Shown piece by piece: positions 52,828-60,039 of a stretch of 64,000 nt of DNA; positions within the stretch are counted from its first letter, which is position 1, and every line of letters begins with the position of its first letter. The notes beneath the pieces were generated by a model. The model had not been told where the DNA came from. It did not search any database and saw only the letters and a list, made by a program, of their open reading frames with translations. This DNA is from Deltaproteobacteria bacterium (GTDB taxonomy: Bacteria > Myxococcota > Myxococcia > Myxococcales > SZAS-1). The stretch spans positions 124,001-188,000 of the forward strand of contig JAFEBB010000006.1 of the NCBI GenBank assembly GCA_018266075.1, given 5' to 3'. The position numbers were made by a program, and so were the translations under genes.

Positions 52828-54226
52828 CGATCGCCCGCGGCTCGGTGAAGTCCTCCATCGCGTAGCGCACGCCTTCGCGGCCCAAGCCCGAGCCCTTCAC
52901 GCCGCCGTACGGGTACGCGTCGGAGCGGAAGCTCGGGGAGTCGTTCACGATGAGGCCGCCCACCTCGATCACTTCCGACGCGCGTCGCACCCGGCGGAGG
53001 TCGTGCGTGAAGATCGCCGCCTGCAAGCCCCAGGGCGAGTCGTTGACGCGCGCGTAGGCCTCGGCGTCGTCGCTGAAGCCGTCGAGCAGCGCCACCGGGC
53101 CGAAGACCTCTTCGCGCGCGATGGTCGCGTCGCTGGGGACGCCGCTGAGGATCGTCGCGGGCAGCATGCGGCCGTTGCGAGCGCCGCCCACCAGCTCCTT
53201 CGCGCCGCGCTGCTTCGCGTCGTCGATCCAGCTCGTGATGCGTAAGGCGGCCTTGTCGTCGATGACCGGGCCGATGACGGTCTTCTCGTCGAGCGGATCG
53301 CCCATGGGCAGCGCGCGGGTGCGCTCCAGCAGCTTGGCGGTGAACGCCTCGCGGACCTTCTCGGCCACGAAGATGCGCTGCACCGAGATGCACACCTGGC
53401 CCGCGTAGTTGAAGGCGCTGAGCGCGATGCGCTGCGCGGCCCAGTCGAGATCCGCGTCGTCGAAGACGATGGCCGCCGCGTTGCCGCCCAGCTCCAGCAC
53501 CACCTTGGCGCGCGCGGCCTTCTCGCGCAGGTGCCAGCCCACCTTGGCGCTGCCGGTGAACGAGACCACCCGCACGCGCGGATCCGTCGCCAGCGTCTCG
53601 GCGAGGGCGTTGTCGCAGGGCAGCACCGAGAGGGCGCCCCCGGGGAGCCCGGCCTGCGCGGCGATCTCCGCGACGAAAAGCGCCGCGCTCGGCGCCTGCG
53701 GCGGCGGCTTCCAGACGATGGGCGCGCCCACCGCCAGCGCCGGCGCGACCTTGTGCGCGCCGAGGTTGAGCGGAAAGTTGAACGGCGAGATGGCCACGGC
53801 GACGCCCGAGGGCACCTTGCGGACCACGCACTCGTAGCCGCGGCTGGCGTCGTCGAGGTCGATGGGCACGACCTCGCCTCGATGTGCGGTCACCTCGGCC
53901 GCCGCCTGGGTGAAGGTCTCCACCGCGCGACGCACCTCCACGCGCGCCGGCATGATGGGCTTGCCCGCCTCGAGGGCGATGCTCCGCGCGATCTCCTCCG
54001 TGCGCTCGGAGATGCCGCGGGCGATCGCCGTCAGCCAGCTTCGGCGCTGGCCGGCGGTGCTCGCGGCGAACGGCTCGCGCGCAGCGCTGGCGCGGGCGAG
54101 CGCTTCCTCGACCTCTGCTGGCCCAGCCTGCGAGACGTCCGCCACCGGCTCACCGGAGAACGGCGAGCGCACCGCGGCACCGCGCGTGGTCACGAAGCGT
54201 CCGGCGAGGAAGAGCGGGCGGGCCAT
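52811..54226 (-). CDS. NAD(P)-dependent aldehyde dehydrogenase
   Basis: A 471-residue enzyme of standard length. Motifs: AISPFNFPLNL, WKPPPQAPSAA, FTGSAKVGWHL for the cofactor, LELGGNAAAIV with the general base Glu, and NYAGQVCISVQRIF with the catalytic Cys. It belongs to the branch that includes lactaldehyde, succinate-semialdehyde and glyceraldehyde-3-phosphate (non-phosphorylating) dehydrogenases. Its divergent neighbour is an AraC regulator 109 bases away, which may control it. The stop overlaps the convergent receiver gene by 17 bases. Confidence 0.92.
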   Translation of the reverse strand: MARPLFLAGRFVTTRGAAVRSPFSGEPVADVSQAGPAEVEEALARASAAREPFAASTAGQRRSWLTAIARGISERTEEIARSIALEAGKPIMPARVEVRRAVETFTQAAAEVTAHRGEVVPIDLDDASRGYECVVRKVPSGVAVAISPFNFPLNLGAHKVAPALAVGAPIVWKPPPQAPSAALFVAEIAAQAGLPGGALSVLPCDNALAETLATDPRVRVVSFTGSAKVGWHLREKAARAKVVLELGGNAAAIVFDDADLDWAAQRIALSAFNYAGQVCISVQRIFVAEKVREAFTAKLLERTRALPMGDPLDEKTVIGPVIDDKAALRITSWIDDAKQRGAKELVGGARNGRMLPATILSGVPSDATIAREEVFGPVALLDGFSDDAEAYARVNDSPWGLQAAIFTHDLRRVRRASEVIEVGGLIVNDSPSFRSDAYPYGGVKGSGLGREGVRYAMEDFTEPRAIVTARG

Positions 54227-54335
54227 GAGGGAGATCTAACCTGCCCGGGTGGCGTTGCCCCCGCGAAATGTGGCTCGTGCCTCAGGCGACGGTTCTCGCT
54301 AGCATGGCCGCTTCGCGGGCGTTTCCGGAGCGTGC

Positions 54336-55415
54336 ATGTCGGCCGACGAGTCCGAGGAGTCGTGGCAGACCGGTGATCGGGCGCGGGCCTCGCGCGGGCG
54401 CCGGCCGGAGATGCGCGTGCTCTCGCGCACCTTGCCGCGCTTCCTCGCCGCCCACCGCGCCGCCGGCTTGAACACCGACGCGCTCCTCGCCGAGCTCGGC
54501 CTCCCGCTGGGAAGCGATCAGCTCGCGGCCGTCGAGATCGCCCTCGAACCGCTCCGCACGGCGACGGATCGCATCGCCGAGGAGCTCCGCGAGCCCACGC
54601 TCGGGCTTCGGCTCGCGCGGTCGCTTCCTGCCACGGCGATGGGCCTGGTGGAGCTCGCCCTTCGCGCCGCGCCCACGCTGAACGAGGGGCTCGAGCGCTT
54701 TGGCCGCTACAGCGCGCTCTTCTGCCCGCTCGAGCAGGTGGAGCTGGCCGTCCGCGGCAACGAGGCGGAGCTCGCCCACCGCGTCCCGGGCACGCGCCGC
54801 GCGCTCGGCCGGCAGGGCAACGAGCTCTTCTTGGCCTGGCTGGTGCGCACGATTCGCGAGGTCCTGGGGCAGGCGTGGTCGCCCATCGAGATCTGCCTGG
54901 CCCACGCGGCGCCGCCGGAAGCCGACGCGCTCGCCAAGGCCTTTGCGCCCGCGGAGCTGCGCTTCGCCATGGGCTTCAACGCCCTGCGCTTTCCCGCGGC
55001 GGACCTCGCCAGGCGCAGCGTGACCGCGGACCCGGACATCCTCGCGATGGTCGACGGACGGGCGGAGCGCGTCTTCGGCCAGTCGCAGACCGACGACGTG
55101 CTCGCGCGCATCCGCACCGAGATCCAGGAGCAGATGCGCGACGGGCGGCCCACCTTGCAGACCGTGGCCGAGAAGCTCGGCGCCAGCCCGCGAACGCTGC
55201 AGCGCCGGCTCGACGCGCACAACACCACCTTCAACGACCTGGTGGAGGCCACGCGGCTCGCGCTGGCGAAGGAGTTCCTGGCCAGCCCTCGGCTCGGGCT
55301 CAAGGAGATCGCCTTCCGCCTGGGCTACTCCGACCTCACCACGTTCATCCGCGCGTTCAAGCGCGTCACCGCGCTCACGCCGCTCGAGTTCCGGAAGAAG
55401 GCGGGCGCTGGCTAA
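54336..55415 (+). CDS. AraC-family transcriptional regulator
   Basis: A 359-residue regulator. Residues about 25-220 match the arabinose-binding-like AraC domain (the PF12625 type seen in OruR/ArgR-like proteins), starting RTLPRFLAAHRAAGLN. The C-terminal 95 residues contain two helix-turn-helix units (LQTVAEKLGASPRTLQRRL, LKEIAFRLGYSDLTTFIRAF). It is divergent from the aldehyde dehydrogenase and probably regulates it. Confidence 0.9.
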   Translation: MSADESEESWQTGDRARASRGRRPEMRVLSRTLPRFLAAHRAAGLNTDALLAELGLPLGSDQLAAVEIALEPLRTATDRIAEELREPTLGLRLARSLPATAMGLVELALRAAPTLNEGLERFGRYSALFCPLEQVELAVRGNEAELAHRVPGTRRALGRQGNELFLAWLVRTIREVLGQAWSPIEICLAHAAPPEADALAKAFAPAELRFAMGFNALRFPAADLARRSVTADPDILAMVDGRAERVFGQSQTDDVLARIRTEIQEQMRDGRPTLQTVAEKLGASPRTLQRRLDAHNTTFNDLVEATRLALAKEFLASPRLGLKEIAFRLGYSDLTTFIRAFKRVTALTPLEFRKKAGAG

Positions 55416-55419
55416 CTGC

Positions 55420-55457
55420 GGTGGCTGGTGGCCCGTGGCGGGTGGCTGGCACGGGCC
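55420..55457. repeat. Short heptamer-repeat element (GGTGGCT type) with hairpin
   Basis: From 55420 the sequence steps in sevens: GGTGGCT, GGTGGCC, CGTGGCG, GGTGGCT. GGCCCGTG (55430-55437) and CACGGGCC (55450-55457) pair perfectly across 12 bases. It begins five bases after the AraC stop and may serve as its 3' hairpin. The word is the same as at 6.95 kb. Confidence 0.55.
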
Positions 55458-55545
55458 GCATGGCGAAGTGGCGGTTCCGGCAAAGAGTTGTCGACATATG
55501 ATGCGGTAGGCGTGCAGCCCTCCTCGCCGTGGATTCCGCCGCCGG

Positions 55546-57066
55546 ATGACGACTCCGCAGCCGCTCAACGACGTGATGGGTCGCTACCAGCTGGTGCGAC
55601 GCCTGGCCGCGGGCGGCATGGCCGAGGTCTTCCTGGCGCGCACGCGCGGCGCGCCCGAGTTCAGCAAGACCGTGGTGGTCAAGCGCATCCTGCCGAGCCT
55701 GGCCACCAACCAGGAGTTCATCACCCTCTTCTTGAACGAGGCGCGCATCTCCGCGCAGTTGCAGCACCCGAACGTGGTGCAGTTCTTCGACCTCGGCGAG
55801 GAGAACGGCCAGTACTTCCTGGCCATGGAGTACATGGACGGCCCCACCGTGCGCGGGCTGCTCCGCGGCGCCTACGAAGCCAAGCGCCAGGTGCCGCTGG
55901 GCGTGGGCTTGAAGCTCATCTCGCTCGCGCTGGAAGGGCTCGCCTACGCGCATGCCTTCTGCGATCAGCGCGGCCGCCCGCAGAACCTGGTGCACCGCGA
56001 CATCTCGCCGCACAACATCCTGCTCGGGCGCAACGGCGCCGTGAAGGTCGCCGACTTCGGCATCGCCAAGGCCGCGAGCCTGCCCAGCGTCACCAAGACC
56101 GGGCAGGTGCGCGGCAAGCTCCGGTACATGTCGCCGGAGCAGCTCACCGACGAGCCCCTCGACGGCCGCAGCGATCTCTTCGCGGTGGGCATCACGCTCT
56201 TCGAGCTGCTCACCGGCGCGCGCCCCTTTCAGGGCGACGGCGACGCGGAGGTCATCAACAAGATCCTGGAGCACCCGCCGCTCCGGCTCGAGCAGTTCCG
56301 CGACGACGTGCCCAAAGGCCTGCAGGAGATCCTCGAGAAGTCGCTCGCCAAGGACCGCGAGGATCGCTACGCGAGCGCGCAGGAGATGCAGGCCGCGCTC
56401 GAGTCGATGCTTGTGAGGCTGGGCCAGGTGGTGCGCGGCGCGGAGATCGCCGCGTTCGTGGACCAGGTGGTGCCGCGCGAGGCAGATCCGGTGGCCGTCT
56501 CGGACGGCGACTCGCTCAACATCTCCGTGCCGCCCAAGAAGGCGCCGCCGGGGCGCGCGCCCACGTCCGCGGAGGTGCCCCAGGCGCCCGCGCCGCCGCG
56601 CCGCCGCTCGCATGAGTCGGTGCGCATCGCCGAACCACCCGGGGAGCCGCCTGCGACGGCCGTGACGCGCACCACGCCGGGTGCTCGCCCCGCCGAGCCC
56701 GACGATCGGCCGGCGACCGTGGTCGATCGCCGCGACCGCGAGCCCTCGCGTCCGCCGCAGACGCACGTCACGCGCACGGATCCGGACCCGATCGACGCCG
56801 TACCATCCACGAAGGTCACCGATCCGGATTCGCGGCCCGCACGCCGCGAGCCGGCCACCGAGCTCGAGGCCGACGCGCACGTCGAGCCCGCGCCTCCGAA
56901 GTCGATGCTCGACGCGCTCACGCCCAACCAGCGCCTCGGCTTGGGCATCGGGCTGGGCGCGGCGCTGGTGCTGCTGCTGGCGGTCATCGCCGCGGCAATG
57001 GGCGCTTTCACCCACAGTGAAGTCGAGCGCGTGCCGCTCCCGCCCGCGGCGCCGACGCGACACTGA
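55546..57066 (+). CDS. Membrane-anchored Ser/Thr protein kinase
   Basis: A 506-residue Hanks-type kinase. Glycine loop LAAGGMAEVFLA, catalytic Lys46, VHRDISPHN with the catalytic Asp near residue 152 (the S-P-H-N loop is typical of myxobacterial kinases), DFGIAK, and an SPEQL APE-like motif. The kinase domain ends near residue 290. A disordered Pro/Arg/Glu region of about 180 residues leads to a membrane helix near residues 467-488 (LGIGLGAALVLLLAVIAAAM) and a very short periplasmic end, so it lacks an obvious sensor domain. Substrates are unknown. Confidence 0.95.
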   Translation: MTTPQPLNDVMGRYQLVRRLAAGGMAEVFLARTRGAPEFSKTVVVKRILPSLATNQEFITLFLNEARISAQLQHPNVVQFFDLGEENGQYFLAMEYMDGPTVRGLLRGAYEAKRQVPLGVGLKLISLALEGLAYAHAFCDQRGRPQNLVHRDISPHNILLGRNGAVKVADFGIAKAASLPSVTKTGQVRGKLRYMSPEQLTDEPLDGRSDLFAVGITLFELLTGARPFQGDGDAEVINKILEHPPLRLEQFRDDVPKGLQEILEKSLAKDREDRYASAQEMQAALESMLVRLGQVVRGAEIAAFVDQVVPREADPVAVSDGDSLNISVPPKKAPPGRAPTSAEVPQAPAPPRRRSHESVRIAEPPGEPPATAVTRTTPGARPAEPDDRPATVVDRRDREPSRPPQTHVTRTDPDPIDAVPSTKVTDPDSRPARREPATELEADAHVEPAPPKSMLDALTPNQRLGLGIGLGAALVLLLAVIAAAMGAFTHSEVERVPLPPAAPTRH

Positions 57067-57333
57067 CTACAAGAAGAGGCAGAGGCTGGCGCAGCCGCTC
57101 TCGGCGTCGGCGCAGGTCTTGCCGCTCACGCAGTCGGCGCAGGCCTTGGCCCGGTTCTGGTGGTCGGTGTTGTTGGTGTTGCGGCTCTCGCAGTCCGAGG
57201 TGCAGGTGTCCACGTTGGTGCTGGAGCTCACGCACTCCTGGTACTTGGAGCAGTACGTGTGGCAGTCGCTGCCGCCGCAGCCGGTGAGCAAGACGCCGGC
57301 GAAGAGAAGGGCCCCGAGAATTTGAGCGCGCAT
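57067..57333 (-). CDS. Small Cys-rich lipoprotein, 88 residues
   Basis: A lipoprotein with lipobox LTGC followed by ten more Cys (DCHTYCSKYQECV, TCTSDCES, KACADCVSGKTC, GCASLCLF). GAGG precedes the ATG. The dense Cys spacing suggests a disulfide-knit module. It is the last gene in a minus-strand trio with the 146-residue protein and the DUF3568-like gene. Family not recognised. Confidence 0.75.
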   Translation of the reverse strand: MRAQILGALLFAGVLLTGCGGSDCHTYCSKYQECVSSSTNVDTCTSDCESRNTNNTDHQNRAKACADCVSGKTCADAESGCASLCLFL

Positions 57334-57373
57334 GCCGAGAGCCTCGCCCGGCTCCGGGTTCGAGGACAACTGT

Positions 57374-57814
57374 TTAGCGATAGCGCACGGTGATCGCCGC
57401 GTCGCCGGCGCGGGGGTCGATGCACGACCAGACCTCGCCCCACGCGAGCAGGTACTGGAGATCGCCGTCGCGCTTGGCGTGCGGTCTGCCGAGCCACAAC
57501 GCGAGCAGCGTGTCGTGCACACCCTTGGTGGCCGCGAACTCTGCAGGCGGCTCGCGCCACGCTGGAGACGACAGCGGGCTTGAGAAGGTGAGCTTCACGC
57601 TGCGAAGCGCCTGGCCGTCGAAGTACAGGCTGGTCAGCACCTCGCGGCCTTGATGCAGGCCGCCGTCGATCGAGCAAATCGTGAATGACTTGGCCTGCAC
57701 GGTCTCGCGCGCGGACGCATAAGCCGCGTCGGCCTTGAAGTGCGCGAGCGTCGTGTCCGGGCCGACCACGAATCCCGAGGGCAGCGAGAGCCGTCCGGTG
57801 GCGCCATCGAGCAT
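57374..57814 (-). CDS. Hypothetical protein, 146 residues
   Basis: A soluble protein with a strand-rich layout: LSLPSGFVVGPDTTLAHFKA, LTSLYFDGQALRSVKLTF, YLLAWGEVWSCIDPRAGDA. No signal peptide. Sequence and size recall small proteins annotated as hypothetical or immunity-like, but I cannot place it. It follows the DUF3568-like gene by 20 bases on the same strand. Confidence 0.65.
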   Translation of the reverse strand: MLDGATGRLSLPSGFVVGPDTTLAHFKADAAYASARETVQAKSFTICSIDGGLHQGREVLTSLYFDGQALRSVKLTFSSPLSSPAWREPPAEFAATKGVHDTLLALWLGRPHAKRDGDLQYLLAWGEVWSCIDPRAGDAAITVRYR

Positions 57815-57834
57815 GCCCGGACACTACAGCCTGC

Positions 57835-58260
57835 TCAGCCCATCTGGACGATGCGGGTGAGCACCTGGCGCGCGTAGTCCTTGTTCCAGTTCAGCGTGCC
57901 CTCTTTCGCGTCGACCTCCACGCGCGAGGTGGTGGGGCTGGTGGCCACGATGTTCACGGTCACCTCGGCGGTGGTGCTCTGGCCTTTCAGGTTGCGCTCG
58001 ACGCCGCCGTTCTTCATCTCGTAGCCGGTGGTGGCGATGCCCATCCTGCGGAACACGGCCTCGGTGTTGCGGCGGACGTCGTCGGGGGTGCCCTGGACGT
58101 CGCCCTTGGCGCCGCGGTCGGTATAGGCGATGGCGCCGACGGCTCCGACGGCGCCCGCGCCCACCACCACCGCGGGCGCGCAGGACGAGCCCAGCCCCAT
58201 CGCGCCCGCGAGCAGCGCCACCCGGCTCCAGCGCGTCCAACCCGATTTCTCTTGGCTCAT
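57835..58260 (-). CDS. DUF3568-like lipoprotein
   Basis: A 141-residue protein with a signal peptide ending in SSC, a glycine-rich membrane-like stretch (VVVGAGAVGAVGAIAYTDRG) and a beta-alpha domain (GYEMKNGGVERNLKGQ, AEVTVNIVATSPTTSRVEV). The order matches DUF3568, a family of small envelope lipoproteins of unknown role. GAGGTG precedes the ATG at 58260. First gene of a minus-strand trio. Confidence 0.75.
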   Translation of the reverse strand: MSQEKSGWTRWSRVALLAGAMGLGSSCAPAVVVGAGAVGAVGAIAYTDRGAKGDVQGTPDDVRRNTEAVFRRMGIATTGYEMKNGGVERNLKGQSTTAEVTVNIVATSPTTSRVEVDAKEGTLNWNKDYARQVLTRIVQMG

Positions 58261-58387
58261 GGAGAGCACCTCGTGTCTTGCGTCCCGACCTGCCCCTGAG
58301 GTGGAGACCAGCCAGCGGCCCGACAAGGAGAGGCCGCGCTGCCTGGCACCTGCCTGCTCGCCTTGAAATCGCCCGCGCGCGGCACGC

Positions 58388-58984
58388 ATGCTCGCGCGCA
58401 TGACCACGTTCTCCACCTGGCCCGGCCTGGCGTTCGTGCCCTGGCTCGTCTTCGGGGTCATCTGGGGCGCGGGCGCGCTCTCGACGAAGCGCACGATCCA
58501 GCGCGAAGGCATCCGGCAGATGCTCCTGTATCGGCCGCCGCTCATCCTGGGCTGCACGCTGGTCTTCACGCGCGTGGGCGCGAGGCTGGTGCCGATGTTG
58601 GGGCAACCGTTGTGGCCTGCGGACGCGACGTCGGGCGCGATCGGACTCGCGATCTCCAGCGCGGGCATCGGCTTCGCCATCTGGGCGCGGATGCATTTGG
58701 GCAAGTACTGGAGCGGCGCGATCACCCTCAAGGACGGCCACAAGCTCATCCAGAGCGGGCCGTACGGCTTGGCGCGCCACCCGATCTACACCGGCATCAC
58801 CACCGCGGCGCTGGGGAGCGCCATCGCGGTCGGCACGGTGGGCGCGGCCATCGGCCTGCCGCTCATCGTGGGCTCGTTCCTCTTCAAGCTCGAGGCCGAA
58901 GAGCGGTTGATGGCGCAGACGTTCGGCGAGGAGCACGCGCAGTACCGCGCGCGGGTGAAGCGGCTCGTGCCGGGCGTGTGGTGA
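58388..58984 (+). CDS. Isoprenylcysteine carboxyl methyltransferase-like membrane protein
   Basis: A 198-residue integral membrane protein with four or five helices. The C-terminal signature GPYGLARHPIYTGI, followed by a helix and AEERLMAQTFGEEHAQYR, is that of the ICMT/PEMT family, which uses S-adenosylmethionine to methylate lipids or prenyl-type substrates. Bacterial substrates are mostly unknown. An ATG 4 codons downstream (58400) is an alternative start. Confidence 0.88.
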   Translation: MLARMTTFSTWPGLAFVPWLVFGVIWGAGALSTKRTIQREGIRQMLLYRPPLILGCTLVFTRVGARLVPMLGQPLWPADATSGAIGLAISSAGIGFAIWARMHLGKYWSGAITLKDGHKLIQSGPYGLARHPIYTGITTAALGSAIAVGTVGAAIGLPLIVGSFLFKLEAEERLMAQTFGEEHAQYRARVKRLVPGVW

Positions 58985-58991
58985 CCGGCGC

Positions 58992-59738
58992 TCAGGCCGC
59001 GGGAGCGGGCGGTGTCGACGCCGGCGGCGGCTGTTGTCCCGCGCTCTGGCCCTTCGACTTGGTCCCCGCCTTCGCCCTGGCCTTGCTCGTGCCGCTCCTG
59101 GCCTTTTTGGGCGCCGCCTGGAGCTTGAGCCGGAGGTCGGTCGGGGTCTTGGGGCGGCTCTCGTAGACCGGATCCGACTCGATGCCCGCATTCCGCATGC
59201 AGATGCCGAGCAAGTCGTAGGCGTTGTCGAGGTGCCGCCAGGCACTTTTCGCCGCGTTGGAGGTCTTGAGGTCGAACGAGGCGTGTCCACCCGCCTGCAC
59301 GCGCTTGTCAGCCTCGACCAGCTTGAGGACGTTCTTCTTCAGCCTGGGCACGATGGCGCCGATGACCGGATCTTTGACGCCCGCGGCCTTGTTGAGCAGG
59401 GTATCGGCCGAGGTCAGCGCGGCGGTCTTGGTGAAGCTCACGTTCGGCACGTCGGCGGTCCCGGCGGCGGCGAGCGCGCTCTTGAGGAGGCGCCCGTCGG
59501 TGAGCACGAGGTTCGTGAGCTGCGGAATGTCGGCGATGGGCGCGTCCGTGCCGCGCACGCCCGCGTCGATGACGCTCTTCAGATCCTTGCGGATGTATTT
59601 CTCCGCGAGCTCCGCCTCGCGCATCCCCAGCTCGGCGAACGGGTCGTCCGCGTAGCGCCGGAACGCCTCCCGGACAGCGATCGCGGACTCCAGCGTGGGC
59701 AGTTGATCCTGCGGCGGCAGCGAGTTGTTGCGCGGCAT
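58992..59738 (-). CDS. Hypothetical helical protein with basic Ala/Pro tail
   Basis: A 248-residue cytoplasmic protein. I chose the ATG at 59738 because GGGGGAA lies close upstream; the frame is open 12 codons further. The body is helical and charged (YADDPFAELGMREAELAEKY, IVPRLKKNVLKLVEADKRV). The last 45 residues are Lys, Ser, Ala, Gly and Pro, a likely disordered tail. I do not recognise the family. It is divergent from the CRISPR-Cas operon; the intervening 59739-59925 is AT-richer than its neighbours and shows no certain promoter. Confidence 0.65.
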   Translation of the reverse strand: MPRNNSLPPQDQLPTLESAIAVREAFRRYADDPFAELGMREAELAEKYIRKDLKSVIDAGVRGTDAPIADIPQLTNLVLTDGRLLKSALAAAGTADVPNVSFTKTAALTSADTLLNKAAGVKDPVIGAIVPRLKKNVLKLVEADKRVQAGGHASFDLKTSNAAKSAWRHLDNAYDLLGICMRNAGIESDPVYESRPKTPTDLRLKLQAAPKKARSGTSKARAKAGTKSKGQSAGQQPPPASTPPAPAA

Positions 59739-59925
59739 GTGTTCCCCCAAATCGTTCGTAGAGGTTGTCTCCACAGCTTGAATCGAGAAAAACCTATCCA
59801 GATCAGAACTCGTAGATCAATGCATCGACCCCAGAGGGTTATCCGCGAAGCGGAAACTCCCGGAATCACGAGGATGTCAGCCTGGTGCCCTAGGCTTCGC
59901 GCCCGCAGGTGACGTGGGGGCGGTG

Positions 59926-60039
59926 ATGCAGGGCCATCCTGGCCAGGCGTTCTGGGCCAAGCTCGAGAGGGACGAGGCCGGGCGCGTGCGCGCGTGGCAC
60001 CCGTTCGCCGAGCTTCGCCCAGGCTCGGAGGGGTGCTGA
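59926..60039 (+). CDS. Mini-ORF directly before cas3, resembling the start of a Cas3 HD domain
   Basis: A 37-residue frame (QAFWAKLERDEAGRV, RAWHPFAEL). Its stop overlaps the cas3 start by one base (TGATG). The FWAKLERD...WHP pattern resembles the opening of HD domains in some other Cas3 proteins, where an HxxHxxDVAA helix would follow. It could be the left-over end of a replaced cas3, or a translated leader peptide. Third positions are G/C-biased as in a real gene. Confidence 0.4.
   Translation: MQGHPGQAFWAKLERDEAGRVRAWHPFAELRPGSEGC

Noticed and set aside
59739-59925. CRISPR leader or array before cas3
   Set aside because: No direct repeats with regular spacers are present; only a single AT-richer stretch.
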